Of a stretch of DNA of 64,000 nt, positions 40,401 through 49,257 are shown in pieces; position 1 is the stretch's first letter, and each line of letters opens with the position of its first letter. Source of the DNA: Saccharomyces paradoxus (lineage: Eukaryota; Ascomycota; Saccharomycetes; Saccharomycetales; Saccharomycetaceae); contig NC_047495.1 in assembly GCF_002079055.1 (NCBI RefSeq), forward strand, positions 248,001-312,000, read 5' to 3'. Below the pieces are notes generated by a model, which was given only the letters and a program-made list of their open reading frames with translations, was not told where the DNA came from and ran no database searches. A program made the position numbers and the translations under genes.

Positions 40401-40610
40401 GTTGACAAAGAACTGAATGAAAAGCTGGTTGATATTGATGATGTGGTATTTAGTAGCCCAACTGCGGGTATCCCAAGAATCAGTGCAAGAAGTAAAGAGT
40501 CGAGTTCACAACATCTCTCTGATTATGAGAATGAAAATAATCGGTCTCAAGATGTGGTTTGGGATGAGGGCAGAGAAAATCCTATACTCTTGGAGGACGA
40601 AGATTCTTGA
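37473..40610 (+). CDS. ULP2: SUMO chain-specific protease Ulp2
   Basis: Nuclear C48 cysteine protease that trims poly-SUMO chains and supports chromosome stability, recovery from checkpoint arrest and meiosis. It is 1045 residues, against about 1034 in S. cerevisiae as I recall. The N-terminal ~430 residues hold nuclear-localisation and kinetochore-targeting parts, with basic and Ser-rich stretches. The catalytic domain is at about 440-700: His536 in YHWFSC, Asp579 in LTFDSLRQ, the oxyanion Gln622/623 and Cys629 in MSDCGVHVI. The C-terminal acidic tail contains SUMO-interaction-like motifs (DDEEIQIIENI). A hexanucleotide repeat expansion codes for Asn/Ser near 400-417. It is convergent with SSM4. 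Confidence 0.96.
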   Translation: MSTRKRKFNSLKPLDTLNSPRASSPRSSASLPPKRYNTFRKDPKIVDHLNNASTKDFLPVLSTSSENRKQVKLSDDDDEEGSNSGRSDQEFEPLQSSPLKRHTSLKSTSNGLLFQMSNNLGNDSSEAGITNVPQNDSIVSTKLNLNGQFSCVDSKTLQIYRHKSPCIMTFVSDHNHPRFSLYFQQSLIYNSQINLLDDVELTILDKRNSLMAIILKDLKKFNMILDVNNSTINIKTSILIWSTTSSASNKKIKSIKRFLLTSYSSSISVQILDNKEQVLERLKHLAHSASSFPPSSNMEKAINSTKNAFDSLRLKKTKYSTGDDGNPQIHTRFLSNKPHGLQSLTKRTRIASLGKKEHSISIPKSNISPLDFYNNGGTETLQSHAVSQLRRSNRFRGVSNSANSNSSSNANSNSNSNSEFDDATTEFETPEPFKPSLCYKFNDGSSYTVTNQDFKCLFNKDWVNDSILDFFTKFYIESSIEKSIIKREQVHLMSSFFYTKLISNPTDYYSNVKKWVNNTDLFSKKYVVIPINISYHWFSCIITNLDAILDFHQNKDKNEAINSDEISINNPLINILTFDSLRQTHSREIDPIKEFLISYAFDKYSIQLDKTQIKMKTCPVPQQPNMSDCGVHVILNIKKFFENPVETIDIWKNSKIKSKHFTAKVINKYFDKSERNCARKNLRHTLKLLQLNYISYLKKENLYDEVMQMEEKKITNINSNESYDDDDDEEIQIIENIDQQPSKDNNAQLTSEPPRSRSPSTLTTEMEATELHDPIEHQSKVQSSGEIIPDNEDPICATAIETPSISPPVRHNILKSSSPFISESANETEQEEFTSPYFGRPSLKTRAKQFEGVSSPIKNDQALSSIQDITMPSPKPKRIYPSKKIPLPSSYIEPLSIDSAERQSSPNNTNIVISDTEQDLETGVNSENNNTSSIANRDDSDVNLIGGPPPNAAKNIDDSTQEGNDNNDSLGKILQNVDKELNEKLVDIDDVVFSSPTAGIPRISARSKESSSQHLSDYENENNRSQDVVWDEGRENPILLEDEDS
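38670..38726 (+). repeat. Coding hexamer repeat (AATTCA-type) inside ULP2
   Basis: Imperfect tandem array of AATTCA/AAATTC units encoding an alternating Asn-Ser tract (residues about 400-417), interrupted by two variant units. S. cerevisiae Ulp2 as I recall has only a few units here, so this is a lineage length difference. Confidence 0.8.
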
Positions 40611-40914
40611 AAACACTCACACGCATCATTTTCTTTTATTTTTTATTCTTTTCCTTTTTACCTTTTCAACATCCTCGCATAATAATACTAACAGCAATAA
40701 AAAATTAATTATATACATACTCACATAAATAGGCATTTTTTTACCATGTTCTTTTTTATTTAAAATAGTAGATTCATTTTTATAGCATGTTTTACAAAAA
40801 TTATTTTTCTATAATTCCAACAGTAAGAAATGACATAGTAGAAAACGTATAACTTAATGCAGATATATACGTAGATATGCTAGCATTTACTTCAATAGGT
40901 AAGGAAAAAACGCT
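40611..40914. other. Convergent 3' region between ULP2 and SSM4
   Basis: Very AT-rich spacer with the 3' ends of both genes, including TATATA/TACATA-type processing signals near 40710-40725 and 40863-40880. Nothing else was recognised. Confidence 0.5.
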
Positions 40915-43900
40915 TCAATTTTCATCAGGCAAATTTTCTAAAGCTCTACCCTTAGTGTAAACTTCGTCCTTTACGTTTTGTACAGTACTCTTGAACCATT
41001 TGATAAATAGCACTGTTGCCTGGAAAAAGAACGTAAATGACTCTAATGCAATCAGCAGTCCAAAATAAATGTGTTCCATCCTGGTCCATGTGGGGAACGA
41101 TTCATTAAGCGATAAAGCGAAACTTCTGGACCCATGGCTAATATCGATAATTTGCTTAATAGGAACATCGCGCAAAAATACTAAGGATAAGGTAATAATC
41201 GGCAAGACATATATCGCCATGTGTAGGAAACCTTGTTTGAACAGTTCTAACGCCATAGTTTTCAAGAAATTCAGTTTACTAGTGTTCCTATTTCTGAAAA
41301 ACAGTTTCAATGATTTGAATCCGGTTCCGAAATTGACCATCGATGAAATGATCCAAATGACAAATAACAAATTCTCGTCATATTTAAACCATTTGGAATT
41401 ACCAATAGTGTATGAAGAAGTACCAAACATTATAATGGTGATGTAATTGTAACAAGCTAATATACCATCAGTTAAGACGACCCATGAGACCATAGTTCTA
41501 ATAACCGCAACCACGATAGCTATAAACACCATCAGGTTATATTTCACCAACATACTATCAAATACGCTGTTGAAGATGGCCATAAAAATACCCTGACCCT
41601 CTTCCACATTATTGATATTATTAACAGGAGCGTTGTTGATGTCTCTCTCTGGTATATCGTGTTCAACTTCCTCTACTTCGTTTTCGTCAACGGTATGTTC
41701 ATCAAGAGTGTTTTGGCCTTCTGTGAAATGAAGAATATCCTTAGCAATCTTGGACAAACAAACAGATCCGACACAAACATAATAAATGTTCAAATAGGAA
41801 TAACTAATGTCAGAGAGCTCCTTCCATGCAACGTAAACCTTGTTTCTTTCACCCAATAGTAGTTTTACAACCGGAAGAAAGCCGAAACTGCAAACAAAGT
41901 TTATTAGAGCTTGACTAGCAAATGTAACACCGAGCATTAAAATGGAAGCAAATAACCAAACCAGGGCAAGCAAAGTCATGTATCGTAAACGGAAATCTGG
42001 AGGGACGTAAACGATATAATATTGATCATACTCCGTGTTTTGTTCATCCAAATAACCAAATTCACCTGCGGCACGTTTGTTCCTCTCTTTAATTCTCTCC
42101 AAATCTAATGGTTTCAACAGTTTATCATTCTTTGTAACGGGGACAAACATTGTTTGAACATAATTTCTGGATACTATGTCGGAAGAAGGAACACGCATTA
42201 AAACACCATCTGGAACAAAATAAGCATGAACGTCACGAACTTGTCCAAACAATTCCTCTGCTTGTTCTAAAGTTTTTGGTTTAGTGAAAAGTTCTTGGTT
42301 TGACCATTCTGCATTCTTGGCAGCAACGTACTTGTAAAACAAATTGCGGTAAACGATATGGCCCCTCTCAGTGGGGGTGTCTTTACCTAAGATGAAGGAT
42401 GACAAACGTAATTTTCTTGAGCACAATCTGAAAATTGTTTTCCAATACCTTTCCAACAAGGGTTTGACGTAAGAGCTGGATTCCAGAATTCTCTTTGTAA
42501 AATACAATATCAGCAAAATTGCATTGAACTTCCATGAAACAATTGATGTTGGTTTATAAGCTTCAGGAACGGATAATAAGTTCGATTTGAGCACAAATGG
42601 GAAGAAAAATCTGGTATGGAAACCAAACCCTAAGACAATAAAAATCGCATAAATAAACATGGATAAGCATAATCTTGATAATTGAATACCCATCGGATGG
42701 ATTAAACTATCGTGTAAAATCTTAATATTAGGATCTTCTGGAGATCTAATAAAGAATAGAACACCCGGTCTAATAATATTTTTTCTAATCATTCCGATGT
42801 ATTTGGCAAACCAATACATGTATAGAGTACCAATTGTCCAGTATACGAAAAGGGAAAATGGAGGCCAGATTGCGCATATTGAAGGAACCCAAAGCATTTG
42901 AGTATTCGATGCCAGTATTGGGCAAAACAATGAGAAATCTAGCATCACACCTGCTAGGATAGGAAATCCAGCCAATTCAATGAAAAATAATGTGAACACT
43001 TTAAAAGTGCATTTGAGCGCGAATAGAATTTGGAAAATCAGCCTTCTGGTGGGGTTGCTCATTCCATTCTCACGACCATAACCCCTCGAAACAAGGTTGG
43101 ATGAAGCGCAAACAATACTGACTGAGGTTAAATATGTCGTTAGAGCGGGTAAAGCACGGATGAAAATTGAGTGTTTCATGGTGTTTTGAGTGTAGCCGTT
43201 GTAAAGGTAAATGATGTAATGAACTAAGTGGCTTGAGATCCAACTCATTGTGACATCTACTTTAGGAACTAGCTTTGTCAGCCCATTGTAAGCTATATGA
43301 GTACCTGAGAAGTAGTAAAGATTAGACAAACCGCGCAAAATAACCTTAAATATACCAAAATAAATTTTTAGCAAACCGAAGCCAATAAAAGTTGGAAACA
43401 AATAGGAAATTGCCATGTATAAAGCAGTGAAAACTACAGCAATTATGAAATAGGCAATAACGTTCAACAATTTCAATTTGAGGTTAATCACTAGAGGGCC
43501 TTGGCCTTGATCGTCCCCGTTAGCTTGTGCTGGTGCCACACCAACAGCTGCACCGAAGTCTTGTTCATCTTGATCGACATTGCCAGCTCTGTTTTGGGCA
43601 GGTGGTGGAATGAAAACGGGAGCATTGGGTCTGTTTATGGCGTTCTGTTGAGCAGCAATTAGATCATCAAATTCATTTTGAGCACGACGATTTGCCCACA
43701 TGTCCATCGGATTGGGATCTATATGATCACGGTAATCCGCCTCCTCTTCTGGTTGTTGCTGTTGCTGTTGTCCTTCTCCTTCTTCATCTTCTTCGTGGTC
43801 ATTTGAAGACCCTGGTCCAATCCGTGATGAATCATCTCCTGATGGTAAACTACCGTCAGAGTCATTGTTCTCATGCTCTTCCGTAGCCTCATCATGATCC

Positions 43901-44883
43901 AATTCGTCAACATGGCGTAGATTTTCAAAATTCCGATGTTCATTAGCATCCTGAAGTGGAACGTTATCATTTCTAGGATTATTGACATTGTTATTGTTAT
44001 CAGCAGCTACGGCCGGCATGCCCAGTCTATCATGGCCTTGTTCCTGACGGTTTTCATCATGAGCTCTCATTTCCCTCGCCAAGTATTCAACCATTCTATC
44101 ATCCATCATGGGGAATCTTTCCTTCAGACGTGATTTCAAGTCCTTGGGAGAAAATCTTGGACCTATCTTATGGAAAACCATCTTACTGAAAACATCTTCT
44201 CTTACTATCATATCGTATTGAAAGTACAATGCTATATGTAGTATTACTATCATAATAAACTGCAAAGACGTGAATGAATGGTTCTGTAGGAGTTGGTAAA
44301 AAATTGCCCTAGTGGTTAATTCTGGAGTCGTTGACTGATCATAGCCATAGATCAAACTCTTTACGAAATCACCAGGATAAGGGGATGACCCATCTAGCAT
44401 CATGGTGTATAATTTTCCAAACATGTTCCATACCAGAGGAACACCGATAATATATAGTACAGCGGCCAAACCAATCGTTAAAGCCAAACGAGCTTTTTCA
44501 AAAAATGTTAAGATACTCTTGGATAGTAATAAGGAAAAGGGTATCTTTTCGGGCATATTTTCTGCATAGATCGTTTTGAATTGAATGGGATAGTGACAAA
44601 TGTCACATTTAACATCCGCGCCAGGTTTTGAAATGTCTATATTTTTCGAAGCTACCCATTCCAGCAGACAGGATTCATGCATGTATTTAATTGAGCCCCT
44701 GCACTTACAAGGATGGAAAAGAGGATTGTCTTCAGTAGCCTCTCCACGACAAATACGGCAAGTGGCACCTGTTGGCACCTCATCGTTGAAGGTGGGGGTA
44801 TCTGCTTCTTCGTTTGCCACCTCATGCACTTCATGCACTTCATCTCTTAACCCGGAGACATTAACGTCAGAATCACCATCCAT
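40915..44883 (-). CDS. SSM4: Doa10 membrane RING-CH ubiquitin ligase
   Basis: ER and inner-nuclear-membrane ubiquitin ligase (Doa10) of the ERAD-C pathway, working with Ubc6, Ubc7/Cue1 and Cdc48. It degrades Deg1-type substrates and sterol enzymes. The first ATG is at 44883, giving 1322 residues; three further upstream codons start with GTG and I excluded them. The N-terminal RING-CH finger is at about 39-97 (CRICRGEA, CKCRGSIKYMH, CDIC). A long acidic, Asn- and Gln-rich cytosolic loop follows (~270-450), with a six-Gln run. About 14 membrane spans are expected, including the conserved TD region near 620-750. The length is a few residues more than S. cerevisiae. It is convergent with ULP2; a tRNA gene lies 219 bp upstream. 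Confidence 0.96.
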   Translation of the reverse strand: MDGDSDVNVSGLRDEVHEVHEVANEEADTPTFNDEVPTGATCRICRGEATEDNPLFHPCKCRGSIKYMHESCLLEWVASKNIDISKPGADVKCDICHYPIQFKTIYAENMPEKIPFSLLLSKSILTFFEKARLALTIGLAAVLYIIGVPLVWNMFGKLYTMMLDGSSPYPGDFVKSLIYGYDQSTTPELTTRAIFYQLLQNHSFTSLQFIMIVILHIALYFQYDMIVREDVFSKMVFHKIGPRFSPKDLKSRLKERFPMMDDRMVEYLAREMRAHDENRQEQGHDRLGMPAVAADNNNNVNNPRNDNVPLQDANEHRNFENLRHVDELDHDEATEEHENNDSDGSLPSGDDSSRIGPGSSNDHEEDEEGEGQQQQQQPEEEADYRDHIDPNPMDMWANRRAQNEFDDLIAAQQNAINRPNAPVFIPPPAQNRAGNVDQDEQDFGAAVGVAPAQANGDDQGQGPLVINLKLKLLNVIAYFIIAVVFTALYMAISYLFPTFIGFGLLKIYFGIFKVILRGLSNLYYFSGTHIAYNGLTKLVPKVDVTMSWISSHLVHYIIYLYNGYTQNTMKHSIFIRALPALTTYLTSVSIVCASSNLVSRGYGRENGMSNPTRRLIFQILFALKCTFKVFTLFFIELAGFPILAGVMLDFSLFCPILASNTQMLWVPSICAIWPPFSLFVYWTIGTLYMYWFAKYIGMIRKNIIRPGVLFFIRSPEDPNIKILHDSLIHPMGIQLSRLCLSMFIYAIFIVLGFGFHTRFFFPFVLKSNLLSVPEAYKPTSIVSWKFNAILLILYFTKRILESSSYVKPLLERYWKTIFRLCSRKLRLSSFILGKDTPTERGHIVYRNLFYKYVAAKNAEWSNQELFTKPKTLEQAEELFGQVRDVHAYFVPDGVLMRVPSSDIVSRNYVQTMFVPVTKNDKLLKPLDLERIKERNKRAAGEFGYLDEQNTEYDQYYIVYVPPDFRLRYMTLLALVWLFASILMLGVTFASQALINFVCSFGFLPVVKLLLGERNKVYVAWKELSDISYSYLNIYYVCVGSVCLSKIAKDILHFTEGQNTLDEHTVDENEVEEVEHDIPERDINNAPVNNINNVEEGQGIFMAIFNSVFDSMLVKYNLMVFIAIVVAVIRTMVSWVVLTDGILACYNYITIIMFGTSSYTIGNSKWFKYDENLLFVIWIISSMVNFGTGFKSLKLFFRNRNTSKLNFLKTMALELFKQGFLHMAIYVLPIITLSLVFLRDVPIKQIIDISHGSRSFALSLNESFPTWTRMEHIYFGLLIALESFTFFFQATVLFIKWFKSTVQNVKDEVYTKGRALENLPDEN
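43748..43774 (-). repeat. CAA/CAG repeat coding poly-Gln in SSM4
   Basis: Run of six Gln codons in the acidic cytosolic loop of Doa10. Such tracts vary in length between strains and species; it sits between acidic segments and is away from any membrane span. Confidence 0.7.
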
Positions 44884-45102
44884 GACTTTCACACTTCTAG
44901 TCTTTTTGATTCAAGTATTCGTAGTCTTGACTAAAAAACTGTTCTTGAAATGAGTAATTAAGCACTTTTCCTTAACCTAATCCTGTGGCTCCATAGATCT
45001 GTCATGATCATCTTTTCAATATCCTCAATCGATGCGTTTTCAATCAGTTTCCGTCCCCAATGATTTAATTTTTCTATTGAGTTAAAAAAACGCAAAAAAG
45101 AA

Positions 45103-45175
45103 AGCCCTGTAGGGGGCTCGAACCCCTAACCTTATGATTAAGAGTCATACGCGCTACCGATTGCGCCAACAAGGC
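45103..45175 (-). tRNA. tK(CUU): tRNA-Lys, anticodon CUU
   Basis: A 73-nt cloverleaf reads on the minus strand from GCCTTGTTGG (5' end at 45175) to ACAGGGCT (3' end at 45103). The 7-bp acceptor stem pairs GCCTTGT with ACAGGGC, with one G-U pair. The D-arm lies in the A-box region TGGCGCAATCGGTAGCGC. The anticodon loop CTCTTAA presents CUU for lysine AAG codons. The T-arm holds the B-box GGTTCGAGCCC. No intron is present. A T6 run just downstream (45093-45099 as A's on the plus strand) is a Pol III terminator. Old Ty3 and Ty1/2 LTR pieces lie at its 5' side, the usual target zone. Confidence 0.95.
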
Positions 45176-45190
45176 TCTTATTGCTGTTTC

Positions 45191-45280
45191 TGTTGTATCT
45201 CAAAATGAGGTACGTCAGCATTACTAGATTTACCAGCCTAGACATAAAACATGTATGAAACACGTACGAAACAATAGTTC
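45191..45280 (+). mobile_element. Ty3 LTR (sigma) fragment
   Basis: Starts TGTTGTATCTCAAAATGAG, the terminus of the Ty3 sigma LTR, and stays recognisable for about 80-90 bp. It begins 15 bp before the 5' end of the tRNA-Lys gene, matching Ty3 integration at Pol III start sites. The remainder is missing, with delta sequence following directly. Divergence from the sigma consensus as I remember it is high, so the copy is an old fossil. Confidence 0.85.
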
Positions 45281-45400
45281 TGAGAATTGAGTGAATAATT
45301 AGATAATTGTTGGGATTCCATTATTACTAAAGGCTATAATTAGGCATACAGAATATACTAGAAGTTCTCCTCGAGATATTGGAATCCACAAAAGGGAATC
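45281..45400 (-). mobile_element. Ty1/Ty2-type delta LTR fragment, 3' part
   Basis: About 120 bp of the 3' part of a delta LTR on the minus strand, holding the typical TTCTAGTATATTCTG region and the CTCGAGGAGAACTTC-like stretch in reverse. It is roughly 94 percent identical to the start of the next delta piece and abuts it, which suggests a tandem partial duplication, or one LTR inserted beside or into another. Confidence 0.85.
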
Positions 45401-45716
45401 TGAGATTTGGGTGAATAGTTAGATAATTGTTGGGATTCCATTGTTACTAAAGACTATAATTAGGTATACAGAATATACTAGAAGTTCTCCTCGAGGATAT
45501 AGGAATCCACAAAAGGGAATCGATAGTTCTACATAGTGTTATTACCTTATCTTCTTTCCTTTTATATGTTGTCATTCATTATCCTATTACATTATCAATC
45601 CTTGCATTTCAGCTTCCATTAGATTGGATGACTGTTTCTCAATCTTTATGCCATCCTCTTGCACCGCATGTGATAATATAATACTAAATAGATGATATTA
45701 GAATTTCATTCCAACA
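45401..45716 (-). mobile_element. Ty1/Ty2-type solo delta LTR, near full length
   Basis: On the minus strand it runs from TGTTGGAATG at 45716 to about 45401, 316 bp against a usual ~330 bp. It contains GCTGAAATGCAAGGATTGAT and the CTCGAGGAG region. It looks like a solo LTR left by recombination. I see no clear 5-bp target duplication, probably because its 3' side joins the partial delta copy. It is diverged and thus old. Confidence 0.9.
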
Positions 45717-45769
45717 GATTTAGTCTGTTTTAATAAACGCAACAGTACCATATGTAGTTAATTTTAAAG

Positions 45770-46318
45770 TTAAATTATGGCCTCTTCGCTCGCTGATTTC
45801 TTTTCATCGGTGGAAGTTCTATCACCCGTTTCTAGTGGGCCATTATGTAAGTAATACTCTTTGAATACATGAGCCGTCATTAAATGGATTAACGCAACAA
45901 TAACTCCCATTTGTATGGCAAGCGATGAATAATCTCTATGACCTGGTTTCGCCGTTCCAGGAACGTTTATACCCTGATTACTCATTTCTGTTATAAAATA
46001 GGCCAGTTGAATAATTAAGTTAGAAGTGGTTAGAGAAACATAAAATAGGAAAAAATACATCCAATTTTTATATTTGAACCACTTGGGGTATTTCTTTCTC
46101 GTATTGCAACGAGAACATCTTATCTTCGTACATCTTGGCGGTACTAGATTAATCTTATTTCTATATGCTCTTTCCACCCACACAGCAAATCCCTAAATGG
46201 AAACGATCACTGAATATGCTATGAACCAGTTTATACTATTATCATATGTCAAAAATTTAAATCGGAAAAATGGTAGACAAGAAAATTGAAGCATTTTTGT
46301 GATGAAAATCAAACGCAT
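45770..46318 (-). pseudogene. YIL029C/YPR071W-family membrane protein gene, broken by a stop
   Basis: Starting at the ATG at 46318 (MRLIFITKMLQF) the frame runs 41 codons, hits TAG at 46193-46195, then continues in the same frame to 45770 with GFAVWVERAYRNKIN. The two parts align end to end with a small membrane-protein family that I recall from S. cerevisiae (YIL029C here and YPR071W on chromosome XVI), in which the TAG position is Trp (SIWGFAVW). Full length would be about 182 residues with hydrophobic segments near 30-48, 75-100 and 125-145 and a Ser/Glu/Lys tail. No function is known. It is either a recent pseudogene, a read-through case or a sequencing error; only one break was seen. Confidence 0.7.
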
Positions 46319-46732
46319 TGCTTTGATAGTAAATCTAATGGCCAACGGCGGCAATATAGCATCCTTATTAGGAGCAGGAATCGTGCTTTTGTCTTCTTTG
46401 ATATTTTGCATAATTGCGCTACCGATTATCTCGAGGATGGAAATATTCAACAGAGACACTTTAAGTAAAAAGGGTCCTTCTTTTTATATAATTTATTCTC
46501 GGCAGTGAAAAAAGTTGTTCCAGCTTCAACTTTTTTCCGTTGAAATAGTAAGCAGCGGAAGCTGATCTATTCTCCACGAAATACGCTATTCGCAGTTTGA
46601 GCAAAAAAGTGAAAAGTAATTTTTTGAGATCTTGATGCATAAGATTTGCTTTAGCAAAAAGGATTCATGTATGCATTCATAATATTAAAAACAATTCCCT
46701 GTCTAACGTATTAATGATCCTTGTTTTATGCC

Positions 46733-46813
46733 AGTATATTCTGTATGCCTAATAATAGAGCCTTTATCAACAGCTGAATCCTAACCATTACCTCAGTATT
46801 TACCTACTTCTGA
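46733..46813 (+). mobile_element. Decayed delta LTR 3' end
   Basis: About 80 bp beginning AGTATATTCTGTATGCCTAA and ending near CTTCTGA follow the 3' end of the delta LTRs at 45281-45716 in the opposite orientation, with many substitutions and small gaps. It is older than those copies and only this terminal part is recognisable. Confidence 0.65.
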
Positions 46814-46939
46814 ACATCACGGTCCATCATTCTACGTCAATGAATTGATTGAACGGCACCAGTTGGAATTGCCGTGATAAGCCAGCGTGCTGCACCTGAA
46901 TTATTTACGAGCTGAAAAAACACGCCCTCAGGCATAAAA

Positions 46940-48320
46940 ACTCAATGGAAAAGTGCCAACAAAATAAAAAAGATTTGCTTTTTAAGTAGGCCTACTGGGA
47001 ATACTCTAGCAATTGGACCCGTCAGTAAATTAGAGGAAGTATACGCCTAAAAACACAAAGTCGTATTTAACTAGGTTACCTATATTATCGCAAGGCATTC
47101 GAAGATGAAGACATACACCAATGCAAATAATGAGGACTGTTGCATCGAAAAGATGCTGAGTGGTGTAGGAAAAGCAATAACATTGACGATGCAAGATTAT
47201 GTAGAACGCATTGTTGCCCTACTTCCAATGACAATGTTGGTTGCGCCATATAGAAACGTGTTAGGAAGAAATTCCGCAGTTGATTGCAGCTTTGGCGCTG
47301 TACTCACACCCCGTATAATGGCCAGTAAATTTCCAAACGTATGGTGAATTCATCTAATCCACGTCAAGTTGTTTTACAAGTATGCAGTACCGGTGCTACT
47401 GTTGCATCCGCAGCCGTGACCTGCTGGATAGTTGTCAATTGGTTGTTTAAGAAGAAAATATTGCGTGCTGGTGGTGTCAAGGGTTTCTCTCACTAGCAGC
47501 AGCCGTGGTTATTAGGACGGTCACCGGATGGGTTTACGGTGATACGAGTTTTCTCTATAGACCTGAACGAATCAGCATATAGCAAGCCATTGCCACAGCA
47601 TTGGATAACATCGCATACAACACAGCTGCGGGGGTGTGTGGTGGTTGGTTAGTCAATTGGTTATTTGGTTAGTCAATTGGTTATTTGGGCAGATAATAGG
47701 GCATGTTCCCGTTATAGCTTGCACTGCCTCATTGGGGTTGGCACTAGTTGCTGGAATAATTAATGGAAAGGTTAACAGCAATACAAATGGTTTTTCGACG
47801 ACCAAAATGAATTAGCAAATGGCAATCTTTTGTATTAGGGCTAATTATTATAACCGATGTTGCCATTTTGTCTATTTTCGGCGGAGGACTGGTAGTTTGC
47901 TTATGTGGTGGTGGAATAAGCTATGCTGCTGTCATTGTAACTGTTGTTACCACAAATGCAGGTCTCGTGATTACTGAGGTGATCAAGGGAAGAGTTATTG
48001 GTCATTCATCACAATCAAATGCAGAAAAGACTGTGAACAATAAAACACTCGAGCCGAGTGGTATATTATTTTAGTCAGGTCCATGATGGTGGTAAATTGT
48101 TTAAATATGGTTAGCACGGTAGCAAACCGGTGCTAATCTGTGTCACTTAGGTTATTTCTGCAGACAATAATAATTATAATAAACGCATATATGATGTCAT
48201 AACTGCCTTCATGCTGCGCCTTACAACTAGTATGGGTGTTCAAGTGGTTGTAGAGCCATTACTTGTTCCTCAAATTACAGAATCTATCACCAATAAAGGC
48301 AATTCCCGTACCCCAGGATG
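46940..48320 (+). pseudogene. Decayed gene, possibly killer toxin KHR1
   Basis: A stretch of about 1.2-1.4 kb between a decayed delta and EMC5 keeps traces of plus-strand coding. The two longest residual frames are 47105-47347 and 47868-48074. These and neighbouring short pieces are rich in Gly, Ala, Val and Ile with hydrophobic blocks, compatible with a secreted or membrane-active protein. The gene is broken many times and looks old. Identity is inferred from place only. I recall that the chromosomal killer-toxin gene KHR1 of some S. cerevisiae strains lies on chromosome IX left next to LTRs, and I have no sequence match. It could be another lost gene instead. Confidence 0.35.
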
Positions 48321-48831
48321 ATTTGAACAGTTTTTACTTCCGCTAACATGAGGATGAATATCGTACCTATACCATGTAAACTGGAAATAGAAAACATACC
48401 GAACGGTTATCTATCAGAGTGTTAGCCCTCAACCCGAGACTCTCGGTAATATTGAATAGAAGATTCTACCACTAAATTTAGTTTGTATCTATGTATTTTA
48501 ATAACAAACTATTCGACGAAGCCGCAAAAGATACTATTCGCCCCGTAATCCTTTTGAAACCACTCAAGCGTATGACTTACGTTATGGAGCACAGGATCCA
48601 CTTGCATTATTGGTGATTCTATAGCTTCCTATTCCTCTATGAAAGGTGTCTGTATTGGTGTCAATATAAGAGGTACCCTGGTCACGTGAAGCCCTAATTT
48701 GCGCAATTACGATGTTCGAGTAGATTTGCTACCGAATTTATGCTCAAAATCCAGCTAACTCTCGTATTAGATCTTGATATGTATATATTTATGAAATTAT
48801 AAGTTCTAGCTCTAGTCATTCAGTACATTAT
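48321..48831. other. EMC5 3' flank, no gene recognised
   Basis: Diverged non-coding DNA downstream of EMC5, with one TCACGTGA E-box near 48682. No LTR end, RNA or intact frame was recognised. Confidence 0.4.
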
Positions 48832-49257
48832 TCATTTTTCCTTTTTTTCAGTATTAGAGGCCCATTCCCTGGAGACTTTCCTCTTTGCGTGGACGTCAAC
48901 AAAGCTTGGACTAAATATGATCTCACCATTGGGGTTGCTCCCTATCAAGTTATCCACGTTGGTGGCTTTATTCAATGCGATTTCCTTTAGATAGTTTCCT
49001 TGGGATATTATCATCCCATCATTACTCTCAATTGGCAAGTATTGTAATTTCTCGAACGAAGTGAACACCGCAAGAACGAACAGTAGCAACCCCGCATATG
49101 TTTCGTACTCGATATCTTTAGGTAACCTGCTGATTACACCTTGTGCATTATTAAGCGAGTTAAGCTTTAATAGGTGATGAAACTCATAACTTGAGAAACC
49201 AGAATGAAATAACACCAATGCAGAGACTGTGTAAAGAAGCTTGGAAACAAACGACAT
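48832..49257 (-). CDS. EMC5: ER membrane protein complex subunit 5
   Basis: Subunit of the conserved ER membrane protein complex (EMC), the insertase for tail-anchored and multi-pass proteins; also known as KRE27. It is 141 residues, the S. cerevisiae length. Two membrane segments are at about 5-22 and 51-68, separated by a lumenal stretch (FSSYEFHHLLKLNSLNNAQG). The soluble cytosolic C-terminus follows, with SPSFVDVHAKRKVSREW. It is intact, in contrast to the fossils beside it. Confidence 0.95.
   Translation of the reverse strand: MSFVSKLLYTVSALVLFHSGFSSYEFHHLLKLNSLNNAQGVISRLPKDIEYETYAGLLLFVLAVFTSFEKLQYLPIESNDGMIISQGNYLKEIALNKATNVDNLIGSNPNGEIIFSPSFVDVHAKRKVSREWASNTEKKEK

Noticed and set aside
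44884-44892. Three-codon extension of SSM4
   Set aside because: It begins with GTG; the true ATG is at 44883.
46299-46508. Short hydrophobic plus-strand frame opposite the YIL029C-family gene
   Set aside because: Antisense reflection of hydrophobic codons in the pseudogene; no support.
48420-48480. Possible second delta LTR end on the right side of the fossil gene
   Set aside because: Only a short weak resemblance to the delta 5' end; too little to call.
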